Both the position numbers and the translations under genes were made by a program. A stretch of 64,000 bases of DNA from Berberis thunbergii (Eukaryota; Streptophyta; Magnoliopsida; Ranunculales; Berberidaceae), in assembly GCA_003290165.1 (NCBI GenBank), contig QNQO01000801.1:186001-250000 (forward strand), in the 5' to 3' direction. Of the stretch, positions 33,421-44,979 are shown piece by piece (within the stretch, counting starts at the first letter, position 1; each line of letters opens with the position of its first letter). The notes below the pieces were generated by a model. That model saw only the letters and a list, made by a program, of their open reading frames with translations. It was not told the origin of the DNA and made no database searches.

Positions 33421-34865
33421 TGTTCTGCAAAAATTCTGAAAAAAAATTTCTGCTATAACAAAAAATCTGCAAAAAAATTCTGCAAATTTTGCAAAAAAAT
33501 CAACAAAGAATTCTGAAAAAAAAAATTGCAAATTCTATCCAAACCCAGTTTGAACATTACTTTGCATTCAGTTCTAACATCCCATCTTTGTTGAGTGACA
33601 ACACCTTTTTGTGGGTGTTTTTCTTTCTTGAGACCATGCTTACAACAAAAATACACTGCATTGATAATTATCTTATTTATTCTACTCTTATTTGAGTACT
33701 CCTTCCTGACTCCAAAGCCCATTTTTCCCATAATTTTTCCAGTACTCCCAACCACATTCTAATGAATCAAACATCATGCCCACACTTGGATCATCAACAT
33801 CCATACCATCCATGCCAACTAACACAGATATTCTGCACACAAAAAAAATATTCAATTTTCAAGTAGCTACATTGTTAAGAATAATCAACTATTCTATCAT
33901 GGGCCCCCAGTCTCCACTAGATTCTTGTACAGAATAATCAACTATTCTATAAAATTTTTTGAGTCGTCCAAGTGATATTTTTAATCTTAACAACAGAAAT
34001 AATGAATGATTCATACTTGCACCCATGAAACAAGGTTGGTTGTCGTCCCCTCTCATGCGATTTGAATGCAATATATAAAGTTTTGACAGACTCAGAAAAC
34101 GAATATAGTTCCATAACTGGGGGACATACTTGTAATGCATGAGATTACGACACAAATGATAGAGACAAAAAAATCAAAGGTAATTCTTGGAATTATTAAT
34201 TTACAACACAGATGTTGAGAATATTCTGATTCGAAAAAAAAACAGGAATTTTCTATGAAATAGAGCTATGATCTAATGCATTGTGTAAAAAGAGTAAAAA
34301 CAATAAATGTTATATACAGAGTCCATTGAAGCATTCTTCTTTGAGAACATTATCAAACATCAGATGGTAGATGATAGCACACAAAAAAACCTGGAAAAAA
34401 AAGGTTGGGGGCAAAACATTATCAACCCTAACAGCCAATTTGCTTCAAGCGGTTCTTTTTTTATCAATAAAACAAACCACCATTGATGGGAGAAACGAAG
34501 CACTACAATGAGTGAGAAGCTCATCAAACAAAAAGGGAACAAAAAAAACATATGGGGGAACTAACAAAGAAAGGCAACTAAGCAAGAAAACAACTAGCTA
34601 CCTAGCAACTTAGTCTCCCAATGCTGGAGCAGATCAGTACTCATGCCATGATCCGATGTGAGACTGTAGATTTAATTCAAATCGCTCAAACACAATTAAA
34701 CGCCTTTCCAGCATTCATTTCCCATTCTTAGGAGTCGTTCTTCAAGTGGTTAATGGTTGATTAGTAGAGAGTGCTGGTTTACGAGTAAACAATGTTTTTG
34801 CAGTGAACATTGACGCCAAAAATTGATGGTGAAAGACTCCGACTCTCTTCTCCTTCTTCACATTC
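33421..34865. other. Right interior of the MULE, no gene recognised
   Basis: AT-rich sequence with an imperfect local repeat (aataatcaactattctat, near 33879 and 33926). Minus-strand open frames at 33889-34155 and 34360-34551 show no family pattern. Confidence 0.45.
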
Positions 34866-35067
34866 TGTTTCCCGCCCAAAACTCCCTCCTCTATTTCTGA
34901 AATTTTTGTTTCCCATTTTGATCCAATCTTTGAATTAAAAGGCATTTCACATCCAATTGATATGAGCCGTCAGATCAAATCCAACGGCTGAGACACGTGT
35001 GCAGAACCCCTTCCAGCCCACTGTGCGCAGGAGCCCCTCTGGATCCCTCACGGACATGTCACACTCA

Positions 35068-35094
35068 CCTAACCTAACCTAACCTAACCTAACC
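35068..35094 (+). repeat. Short (CCTAA)n array
   Basis: Five head-to-tail cctaa units just outside the MULE right end. This is a simple repeat; plant telomeres normally use CCCTAAA. Confidence 0.9.
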
Positions 35095-35247
35095 GTCTTC
35101 ATTGTTATCCACACTTCCTTTCGCCTAAAATTACCATTTCTACGGTTAGATACGATATGCTGCATTTGTGCTACCTTGACATTCAACGCAACGGTAGTTG
35201 AAGCACCCCCAAGATCGTATCAAGCATAGCAGCCTCTCCTTGTCATG

Positions 35248-35894
35248 TAGGCATGGGACGGGATGGACCTGATATCTATCTTATCCCGTTTATTCGGGAA
35301 TAGGATGAGATAGATCTTATCCCGACCTCGTCTCGTCCCAAATGGATACCGAACGGGACAGGATGAGCATGTACTAAATAGTCCTTCAATGAATAATAAC
35401 AAAAGAGTTTCATCTCACATTGCTCAAACATCAATAATACCAAATTTATGTGCATACAACTTTCATCATAACAATATTAAATATCATATAATTTTATGGT
35501 CCAATGAACTTACAATTTTTTTTTATGTTAAGCATTAGTTGTGTGATGCGCTAACCAATAGTTCATATAACTCATAGTGCAAAGTTAAACAAAAATCATT
35601 TGTCTTTATTTTTCTACAAGAATAATTGTCCTATAACCAATCTAAAATATATAAAGCATAAATTTTCATGGGTTCTATTTGACCTAAAATTTTCAAATTG
35701 AAGTTTATATCTAAATAAAGAATACCAAATCAAGCAAATAAAAATATTCTAGATGTTTTGATTTAATTTCAACACATCCTAAACTTTTCTTTAGAAAGTA
35801 GTTTGATTAAAAATAATAATAAAAATAAATATGAAATAAATAAGTTCGGGATGGAACGGGATTGAGATCGCAGGATGGGATGCCAACATCTGTA
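35248..35894. mobile_element. Degenerate hAT relic related to 37979-39119
   Basis: It shares the gggacgggatgg and gggatgcc subterminal words and the overall layout of the intact hAT element at 37979-39119, with the same orientation of terminal blocks (taggcatgggacggg at left, ggatgggatgcc near the right). The termini are eroded and no target duplication was recognised. The middle is AT-rich without coding. Confidence 0.6.
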
Positions 35895-36049
35895 ATGCAC
35901 AGTAAGACTTTTGTTCATGTTTGGAAGTGAAATTCATCCAGAAAGTAGGTAGCTATCTTGGGTAGAGCCCCGGATCTCAGCCAAATGCTCCTACCCTCCA
36001 AACAGTTTCCTCATCCAGAGCAGACTCAGAGGGGTCTCGTTTATGGGCG

Positions 36050-37500
36050 GTGATGATACATAAAACAGTCATACCTCTTTCAGCAACTCTTATCTTGCAC
36101 AGGCAGCCAACTCACGCTCTCGCACCGACGGATCCTAGAATCAATACGTTGTCATATCAAATACAGCGGATCGCAAGGCAGTGGAGGCTCTCACACGACA
36201 GAATCCACCACTCACTAATGGAGACCATGAGCAGCACAGACTTCTGGCTCCATAAGATGATAGGGAGCAAGCCCAGGAAAGCCAAGCACCCGCTAGTTCT
36301 CATTGGACTAAAGGAGGTTGCGCGACTAACATTGTGTTCAATGCCAGGACAGAGAGGCGTGGCCCTGGGAACCCCTTCCACAGAGGGACGCACAACCCGG
36401 ACCTATTGCACCACATCTCCGTCCCACCATTTGTAGATCGGATCATGAATGAGGCCTTTCTGAAAAAGTTCACTCCCTCAAAGCTCAACTCCTACGACGG
36501 AACCACCAATCCTTTCGACCACCTGCGCCATTACCAGCACATAATGGTCCTTAAAAAAGGATCCAAATTCGTCATTTACAGGACCTTTCCCACTAGTTTG
36601 AAAAAGCTCAACACTGACGTGGTTCCACAACCTTCCATCGAGGTCCATCGACTCATTCAAAACACTGGCAAATGATTTTCTGGCTAGTTTCGTCGGGAGC
36701 CAACATTTCCAGAAAGGGTTGCACTACATACTCTCCCTAAAGCAAAGGTCCAACAAGACACTCCGAGAGTATGTCACACCCTTCAACAATGAGTTGACCC
36801 TCATGGACGGGTGCAGCGACGATACAGTCGTGACGGCCTTCACTGCGAGCCTCAAATAGGGGAAGCTTTATGAGGACCTCACCCTGGAGCACCCTTTGGA
36901 CATGGCAGAGCTCCTCAAAAGTGTCCCAAGATAAATGACCGTGGATGAACCTAGGACCGTAAATAGGAAAATCAAAGACGAGAAGGAGCCCTCCGCTCCC
37001 TGGGACAAGAAGGAGGGAAAGAGACGCAAGGATGAAGAACGAAGAAAATTGAAGTGCGGTGAAAATAGGTCGGACCCTGGTTGGTTCAAGCCAAATAAAT
37101 CGTCCAACTACGTTGGATCCAGAGCGGTGACACCCCTAAATGCTAACCTGTCGAACATAATAAAATCAATGAAAAGCTGGGAGGAACTTAAGTAGCCCCC
37201 AAATACATGCAGAGACCCCTCCAAGCGCGACAACAATAAGTGTTGCGCGTACCACAAGGAAGGCGGCCACGAAACCAATGAATGCAAAAGTCAAACTGAA
37301 ATTGAGTACTTGATCCGCAGAGGCAAATTAAAAGAGTTCCTAAAGTCAAAGAAGCCAACGGAACAAACAAATGATAGGGGAGAGTCAGTTACAGAAATAG
37401 ATAAGGAAACTCCAGGGATAATATATGTTCTTCATGGAGGCATACCAAATGAAAACCAATCATACAAGTCCCGCAAGCGGACACTACTGGATATGTAGAC
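36050..37500 (+). pseudogene. Gypsy (Tat-like) gag
   Basis: The N-terminal part is recognisable in a shifted frame from about 36430 (PFVDRIMNEAFLKKFTPSKL, YDGTTNPFDHLRHYQ). The Retrotrans_gag core follows at about 36680-36930 (FLASFVGSQHFQKGLHYI, KTLREYVTPFNNELTLMDG). The C-terminal zinc knuckle is a Tat-type variant, CCAYHKEGGHETNEC, followed by EYLIRRGKLKEFL at about 37230-37345. Stops at about 36857, 36932 and 37194 plus a frame change near 36440 disable it. An unassigned frame (36050-36436) precedes it. Confidence 0.8.
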
Positions 37501-39360
37501 ACAATCAGCGGATGAGGAAAGACACATTTACCACTCAAGGGTTTAGAGCCCCATTCCCACCTTGACCTTTACGAACAAGGACCTTGAAGGAATCTGAGCG
37601 CCACATATCGACGCCTTAGTCATCTCGGTCTCCATAGCAAAGTGGGAAGTAAGAAGAGCCCTAGTTGACACAATAAGTTTGCTTAACGTTATATTTTACA
37701 ACGTATTCCGCAGCATGGACCTCAAGGAGGAAAACTTGACATCTTCAGAACACTCGCTGATCAGATTCAGCAGGGAGAAATACTTCCCCATCAGAAAGAA
37801 AAAATTAGCTACGGTAGCAGGAGAGCCGCAACTCAGGAAGGTCCTATTTTTGGACTTCATGGTGGTAAATGCACCATCATCTTACAATCTGTCCTGGAAA
37901 GGCCATGGCTCCACCAGATGGAAGCAATGGTCTTCACCCTTCACCAATGTATTAAGTATATTGCTGACTACTTTGAAGTAGGGGTGGGCAAGGGACGGGA
38001 TGGGACGAGATATACCCATCCCTATCCCATCCCGTTCATACGGGATCGGGACGGGACGGGATGGAAAAAACCCCATCCTGACCTCGTCCCATCCCAAACG
38101 GGTTCGAGACGGGACGGGATCAGCGGCATCCAAAAAATTTGAAGCAACATTTGAAAAAAATTTGAAGCAACATCCAAAAATAGGCATACTCTATCAGTTT
38201 GGATGCAATTTTATAGATTGTTTCACTCAGGTCCAACCAACTGCGATGATAGCAATTCATGTTCTTTATTGTAGACACTAACTACTTCAGAACAAATTCA
38301 TTTGAAAAACAGTGATCAATGGCTTCCAAGGCTCTACTACGAGCATGTCCGACTGAATAAATCAAATTATCTTGCTCTTGAACCTTTTAAATTGGTTTGG
38401 TTGGGTTTGAGAATCTTAAAAATAGGCTCGAAGCTGGATGACTGATGCTAGTCCATTGGGAAATTTTTTTAATTCATATGAGCAAGAATTTAGTCTTGTA
38501 TGTCAAAACAAAAATGACATGCAAAATGGTACTCTTAAAAAATCTGAAAGCCCCTGAGGACTGCATCTGAATTCTGATCAGATAATGGTATCATTTGCTG
38601 TGTATGTAATGATAGTCCTTTCGTTTCGTGGGCTACAGGTAAACTCGACACCATAATAAACTCAAAGAAAAAAATGAGAAAGAACGAGGAAGGTTGATTG
38701 TACTTTGGTTCTGCGAAAGTGGGATGTATGTAGATTCTTCCTGTAATGGCAGTTCTTTGCAATGTATTTAGCGCTTGATCAAAATTGGCACTCCATTACA
38801 ATGATCTACCCAAACATTCCTAGATACGAATATTTGATTAAATGTGTTTAGCCTGAAATTTATGAAAAAAATGACATTCTATTTCCTTTTCAATTGCATT
38901 AGAACACTTAAATATGATATTAATAATTAATATTAATAAATTAGTTCGGGACGGGACGGGATTGGCGGGATTGAAAATCTTCATCCCATCCCATCCCATT
39001 CTAAATCGGGACGGGACGGGATCGGGATGAAATTATTCAATCCCATTAAGACCCGGAAAAATCGGGATGGGACGGGATCGGGACGGGAACGGGATCGCGG
39101 GATGGGATGCCCACCCCTACTTTGAAGGAACAATACGTGGAGACAACCTATGACATGAGGCTGCCACTATGCCGTACCAAAACAGATAGAGTGCTCCTAG
39201 ATTCAGCTACATCATGCAGAACAGCCTGATCCAATGCAAGGACAAAAGACGGCAAATACATCATTTTCGAGCAGTACAGGAGAAATAAGCTCTTCTGCCC
39301 AGCGTCGTAAAGGATATGGCAAGCGGGAACACATTCCATCGGCGAGGAGATCCACCCCTC
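37501..39360 (+). pseudogene. Gypsy protease region, interrupted by a hAT element
   Basis: After Gag, sequence up to 37978 contains the conserved segment FLDFMVVNAPSSYNLSW, then in another frame text resembling MEAMVFTLHQCIKY, as found in Tat-lineage proteases. The coding sequence is cut at 37978 by a hAT element and resumes at 39120 (TLKEQYVETTYDMRL). Several stops follow, and homology fades near 39350. The D(T/S)G catalytic motif was not located with certainty. Confidence 0.6.
37979..39119. mobile_element. Non-autonomous hAT element in Gypsy protease, perfect 8-bp TSD
   Basis: The termini are taggggtgggcaag and its inverse tgcccacccctа-like end at 39106-39119. The flanks ctttgaag occur at 37971-37978 and 39120-39127. 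Subterminal regions repeat gggacgggatggg and gggatcggga on both sides in inverted orientation. The 1141-bp interior is AT-rich with no transposase. Same terminal family as 35248-35894, and similar in TIR and target choice to 8342-12593. Confidence 0.93.
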
Positions 39361-41169
39361 TGCAAGGTTTACTCTTCAGTAACCTATGAAATGCCTCGAC
39401 AGTCTGATGAATGATCCGCGAGAATAACCTAAATTCACTTCAAGGCCTGGATCAATTTATTTTCGTCAATAATTAGTTTGTTTTAAGTTATTTATTTCTC
39501 TTTCCATATTCAATATTGAGTTTTAGTTCTTAAAAGGCTTATGTGATTTGCAATCATTTAAGAAATAAATGAAGAATTACGAAAACAAACTCTATTGATT
39601 ATTGGAAAGATGTAACAACAAGCACCTCGAGGCAGATACAAAAGGCTACATATCACGAACACCCTGAGGCGAATACAGAAGATGACATACTAAAGGCATT
39701 TGATCAACATGGAGTGAGGACTTGCTTAAACTGTCTGATCACATAAGCAACACGTATAGTTTGAAGCAAGCAACCCGCAAATAGAACCATGATCCAGCAA
39801 ACACAACCCTCAAATATAGTTTGTGGGGATACAAAATTGTCAATCGGAGGTCGCACGACAAGCCACAACCAGATACAACCAACTCTCGCACTCGATCCGG
39901 CGAAATGAGTGAACTTGGGACAAGTATTAGGTTGGCACAGACAGAGTGCACCTTCTGGTCGCAGGGATTAGAGGGGCGTCCAGGAGCCAATAGCCTAATC
40001 CATGGACCATGTCCAACTCCTCTTCATTCCGAGATCCCAAATTCCAGCGCAAGGCAAGGCAAGAGAATTAATCGAGAAGTGGTGACGGCACCCACCTCGG
40101 AGTTGCACGTTGGTGCTATCTCTAATAACAAATATTCAGGAACAACGATAAGGCACCAGCGCATAAACAACATACTCTTCCCTTGATAGAGCATATGTAC
40201 TACTTCTCCGCAATATGAGAAGAAATTACGAGACCTCAGTGGATCAACTACATGCTCACCCATAACAGGTGACCAAACATAACAACAACTATCACTATGC
40301 CTGATTGCTGAAAATGTCAGAACATCCGGAGATTCCATAGATGAAGATCCGCCTCCAGCCTTTGAAAAACTCGAAGCATTTTCTTCAGCCTTTGGAAAAC
40401 CCAAAGCGTTCTCTTCAAAAAGAACATTACAGGAGATAAGCTTTTGTGAAAGATAGTGCATACAACGATTGGAAAATGCCATTATATAGACATGATGGTT
40501 CACAAAAGCCGACACTCCAGCATTAACTACCAATCATTGAATACGGTATGGGAAACGAAGAGATGATGATTCCCAAGGAAACTGCGCAGACCGCGTCATT
40601 CAAATTGATAGCGCTGCACACAACCCCATCAATTGAGAGGGAGTAACGAATACTCAACCGTCACGCAACCTGCACCGTACACGTGTTATCGCGCGATTTA
40701 TGCCATACACACAACATATTGTGCCCTAGCTCTTCCTCTACAAGCCCATGGGCTCGACCTATTAATCAAATAGTATTTTGTCAACATGTTTGGCCCGAGC
40801 ACAAGAAATCCTAGTCAACCCTGAGATACAAATCGTATTATAGATCACCAGCTTATTAAAGGTAACTTCATCCACCCCATGCACCAAGCAGATGGACTAG
40901 GTTTGCACGCCCCCAGCAGGCGAAACCCCTTTTCAAATCAGGCAAGCCCAGTCTGCCAAAACTGATGACAACGACTTCTAGTTCAACCCGACACCTAGTC
41001 TGGTTAGCGCGGACATCGACAGTTTAGGAAGTGGGAGTCTAAGCAGCGCTATCACGCCTTGTGACGACGACTCATCAAGGATCATTGCCCCTTTCGCAGT
41101 CAATGATCGTTGAACCTAATCAAGTAAGCCTAATTGGTAATGACTAGCAACGGAAACTTCTGATCAAAA
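39361..41169. other. Long non-coding spacer of the Tat-like element
   Basis: A reverse transcriptase would be expected here, but no RT, RNase H or integrase motif is visible in any frame. A minus-strand open frame of 169 codons at 40024-40533 is not recognisable as any family and may be chance or antisense ORF residue. Confidence 0.5.
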
Positions 41170-41900
41170 CCTGGACTTGTAGCCCCCACTGCAAGGGTGT
41201 AGATGACCTAGAAGGTGGGATTCTAGTTAGTCCCAAACTGATTTCGATGACTCGCCAAGGGACCACTATTTTTCAGCGTGGCTGCCAAATCACCAAACCC
41301 AGACTTATAGCCCGCGTTACGAGGGTGTAGATAGTCTAAAAGATGGGAGCCCAGCCAGCCACGACATGATTCCGACGGCTTGTCACGGATCAAGGCTTTT
41401 CAGCGTGGCTGCCAAACACTCCAAAATTTGTAGTCGGCTGCACATATCTGTAGATAATTTGGAAGGTGGGAGCCTAGTCACTCCTGATCTGATTTCGATG
41501 GTTTGCCACGGGACCACTGCTTTTCAGCCTGGTCACCCAACTCCCCTCTTGAATTTGTATCCCCCACCGACCCAGTCAGTCCTAAACTAATTTCGACGAC
41601 TTGCCATGGGACCGCTGCCTTTCAACCTGGTCACCAAACTTTTAATTTTCGAATCTGTAGCCCATTTTACTTGGTCATAAACGATTCGGAAGGTGGGAGC
41701 CTAGTCTGTCCTGAACTAATTCCGACGACTTGCCACAGGACCAGTGCTTTTCAGCCTGATCGCCAAACTCTTACTTCCCGAATCTGTAACCCACTTTACT
41801 TGGTCATAAATGATTCGGAAGGTGGGAGCTTAGTCAGTCCTGAACTGATTTCGATGGCTTGCCACGAGACCACTGCTTTTTAGCCTGGTCGCAAAACATG
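41170..41900 (+). repeat. Tandem repeats, about 125-bp unit, six copies
   Basis: Units start near gaaggtgggagcctagtcag and include tgatttcgatggcttgcca, gggaccactgcttttcagc and ctggtcgccaaact. Copies start at about 41210, 41338, 41460, 41570 (partial), 41688 and 41817. Internal tandem arrays of this kind, before the 3' LTR of Tat-lineage elements, are known sources of plant satellites. Confidence 0.85.
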
Positions 41901-42289
41901 AATCTAGCTGAGTCAACATCTTCGCGCTCAAACGGATTGGCATCCTAATATTAGCAAGAACCAATCGCGCCGATACAGAGATCGTACAGCCAATGCCCAA
42001 ATAAGATCTACTTAGGATGCCAACTCGCGCTTACAACGCTTGACTCGGCACGAACACTCTGACACATACACTCGACAATCACAACTTACTCATAGCAGCA
42101 GCTGCAGCCGATCAATCAAACTAACAAGGTGAGACTCGAGCAGCTTACCTTAGGGACAAGACACTGCTCGGACAAGTCAATTCCCAGCTAGACTGTCCGT
42201 AACATGCCCATTATCAGACATGACTACACAGCAACGACCCTGAGTCGTTCACAATACAAAGTGGTCAAGCTATCTATTGCAGATAGACC

Positions 42290-44745
42290 AGTCAACATCC
42301 TATTGATTCGACCAGTCTATGCCAAACCAAGATGACAAGGCAAAATGAAAAACATGCAATAGAGACAACAAGAATGAAACTGATGAAACTATTTTCATTA
42401 ACGGTCAAAACAAAAAATGATACAATCACATTAAGGTTACTACCTATCAGGATAAGGTACACAAACAGAAGAGCTAAGCCCAGTAGAAGATGGAACTGGA
42501 ATAACATCCACACGCGCCACGACCTGGGCATCAGGGCCCACACTGTCTTCCTCATCCGATGACGCAGAGGTAACAGACAAATCTACATATGACATCTTCT
42601 TATAGCGATAAAGATCCCACTCCGGATGTTCCTCCTTTGTTAGCACCAATAGCTCCAGCCGGCCATCTACAATCCAACAGAACTGACACTTGCCTTGCTC
42701 ATGAAGAAGCACTTCCTCTCGCACATTCGCGCAACAAGTTCACGTTCCAATAGATCCAACTTGCTAGTCAGCGCGTCAACCTGATACTGTCCTATGGCCA
42801 TACTGCTCTTCATGGCACTAAGCTCATGCCACCTCAATTCGAGCTGGTCCTTAGCCTTTCTCGCTTCGCGAGCATAATACTCCACATTGGATTCCAACTA
42901 TTGCTTCTCAGAAGCCCAATTGGCTTCCTTCAAAGCACTCTCTTCACCAAAAGACCGTAGTTCAGAACATGTCTTAGCCGCAGTTTCATGCGCAACCTCG
43001 AATTCTTGACAGATCCGACTCAACTCCTTCTCAAGTTTGTCCTTCTATGACACCACCTCTGATAGGTTACTCTCAAGGTCCTCCAAGTGGGTAAGGTACT
43101 TCAAGCTCTTATCCATACACCCTTCCAACGTATCCTCCTCAGGTTTTGGAACGTGGTCCATTAGCTAGCTATGACACCTACTTATATGCTTCCTCGAAAC
43201 ATATTATATGTCCACCTCTTGGTGTCAGACTTGTGAACTCATTTTCACCAAGTTCGGTGCAAACAGGATTATCCACGCACCCTGATGAAGCTTCTCTGGA
43301 TCAGGGATTACGCCAGCATCACCCTTCATGGTTGCCACCATCCTCAGGCTCTCTTCTGTGGCCTTCCCTTTGTCACTAACAACCGGTCCTTTGGTACGAG
43401 ACAACTCGATGGGATCCGGAGGGAGAGGAGGAAGCGAATTATCAAAAGGACCCTCCAACACTTATAACTGTGGCATAGAGCGAGACGGTGAGCAATTCGA
43501 ACTACAGGAAAAATGGCTAGTACCGCAGTCACTCTCAGGCAAAAAAAATGAGATGATCAGATTCTATAACCTCAGGCAAATCTTCACGAGAGCCTTCTAT
43601 AGAAACGGTCCCACGCGAATCAGCACCAACGGAAGCTACCATGGCAACCTGCACCAGACGGTCATTCAGAGCTTCGACCTGCGCGTCACTAAGGGTTGAC
43701 CTATCTACAACTCCTGCAAACCGCAGGTAATATTTCTCCAAGCCGGAAACATCAACCTCCACCCCAACAGGCCTAAGAGACTTGTGTTATTCTCTCACTG
43801 GAGCGGGTCGTGCCGAAGACGACCCAATATCACACGAGACTTCTTTCTCACAAAGGAGGCAAGCGTTTCATCAGATAAAATGATAGCTTTGGCCCCAGAA
43901 ACCTTCCTCTTCCTTGAAGGGCCCCATCTTCCAACTTGACTCGCGAAGTTCGGTACAAAGTATGTGCAACGTGCCAGTTGTCCGACAACCTGCTACAGAT
44001 GAAGTTGAAAACTCTTATGACATCGGCCACGTTCCTCTTTCGCAAGCCACGAAACGTCTCTATGGTATTTTAGCTCCTCTAACGTAAGAGGAATATTATG
44101 AAACCTTCTTGCAAAAAGACAAAAACAATAATCAGTTAACCCACTATCAATCATATCAAAGTCACAAGGAAAGGGTTGAACTTACGAAGCAGCCTGAACT
44201 ATTGCTCGAGCGGACGACCCTTGTACTGAAAATACTTCGAGTCCACAGGAGCCAAAATACTTTTGACAGAACTTGAAGTCATTAGGCAAATTAAAAAAGC
44301 AAGCCGGCGACGTCATCTTACAGACAACGTTACCCTTCAATCGGGGAGAAGTCAACAACTGAATTATTCATGGAGTCACAGTGACAACGGCATCCTTGGC
44401 ACTGAGTAGAATCATGAAGATGATTCTATATCCATTAGGCCCTAATTGGGCCGAAAGAATACCTAAAAGATCTAGGAACTCCCAAATCACGTCCACAACT
44501 AGAAAGCGCACTCCAGTCTGAAGCATCTCACGATGCAAGTAGATGAAACTGGCCGGAGGTGACATTGGCGTTTGGTCACCCTTCAGGACATACAATGGCA
44601 GGTCCTCAGGAACTCTAAACTTCGCACAGGTCTCAGCGAGGACAGATTCAGACAACAACCTGTCTTCAAAATACTCCAAACCCTTAGCCAAAACTGCGTC
44701 AACAAAAAGGTTTTGTTGGGCCATGAGGAAGATGACCAATCGTTT
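42290..44745 (-). pseudogene. Antisense ORF of the Gypsy element, PF04195-like
   Basis: On the minus strand, starting at 44739, the reading runs through LAETCAKFRVPEDLPLYVL, SFIYLHREMLQTGVRFLV and LLGILSAQLGPNGYRIIF. This matches the 'putative gypsy-type transposon' domain (PF04195), found in antisense ORFs of Tat-like retroelements. A basic segment (44045-43848) and helical, coiled-coil-like parts follow (42897-42667: YYAREARKAKDQLELRW, LTSKLDLLERELVARM). Frames are broken by stops at 44368 and between segments, so it is decayed. Its function in these elements is not known. Confidence 0.6.
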
Positions 44746-44979
44746 CCTGACAAAGTGATGTTCTCAAAAACAAAGAAAGTAGAAGAGTCGGACTCTACGC
44801 TATGGATGACCTAAATAGATGTTTGTTTTCCGCCTCTTTTTTGCTGAACCAACGCACGTTCCATTAATGCGGCCTGCGGCTCAAGCAACAATTCAGACTC
44901 AATCATCATGAGTGGCGCATCCCTTCAAGAGATGAGTTAGCAAACCGATGTGACATCCCACTAACTCGAGGGGAGTAGC

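Larger units (their letters stand above)
29279..35038. mobile_element. Mutator-like element (MULE) with long terminal inverted repeats
   Basis: A left arm of about 200 bp (29279-29497; starts ggggcttttgcgcaaag) is the imperfect inverse of the right arm (34866-35038; ends gtgcgcaggagcccc). Matching blocks include cacgtgtctcagcc, tggatttgatctga, gatgtgaaatgc, aacaaaaattt and gggagtttt. Long TIRs are the mark of MULEs. No MuDR transposase was found and no 9-bp TSD could be confirmed, so it is non-autonomous or decayed. It contains a purine-rich block (29520-29800), a Harbinger element (30617-32434) and a minisatellite (32755-33420). Confidence 0.75.

Noticed and set aside
35068..35094. Interstitial telomere repeat
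   Set aside because: Five CCTAA units do not match the usual plant CCCTAAA unit, and the array is too short to mean more than a simple repeat.
40024..40533. Minus-strand 169-codon open frame as a gene
   Set aside because: No recognisable domain or splice context; it lies in the spacer of a retroelement. Kept only as a note.
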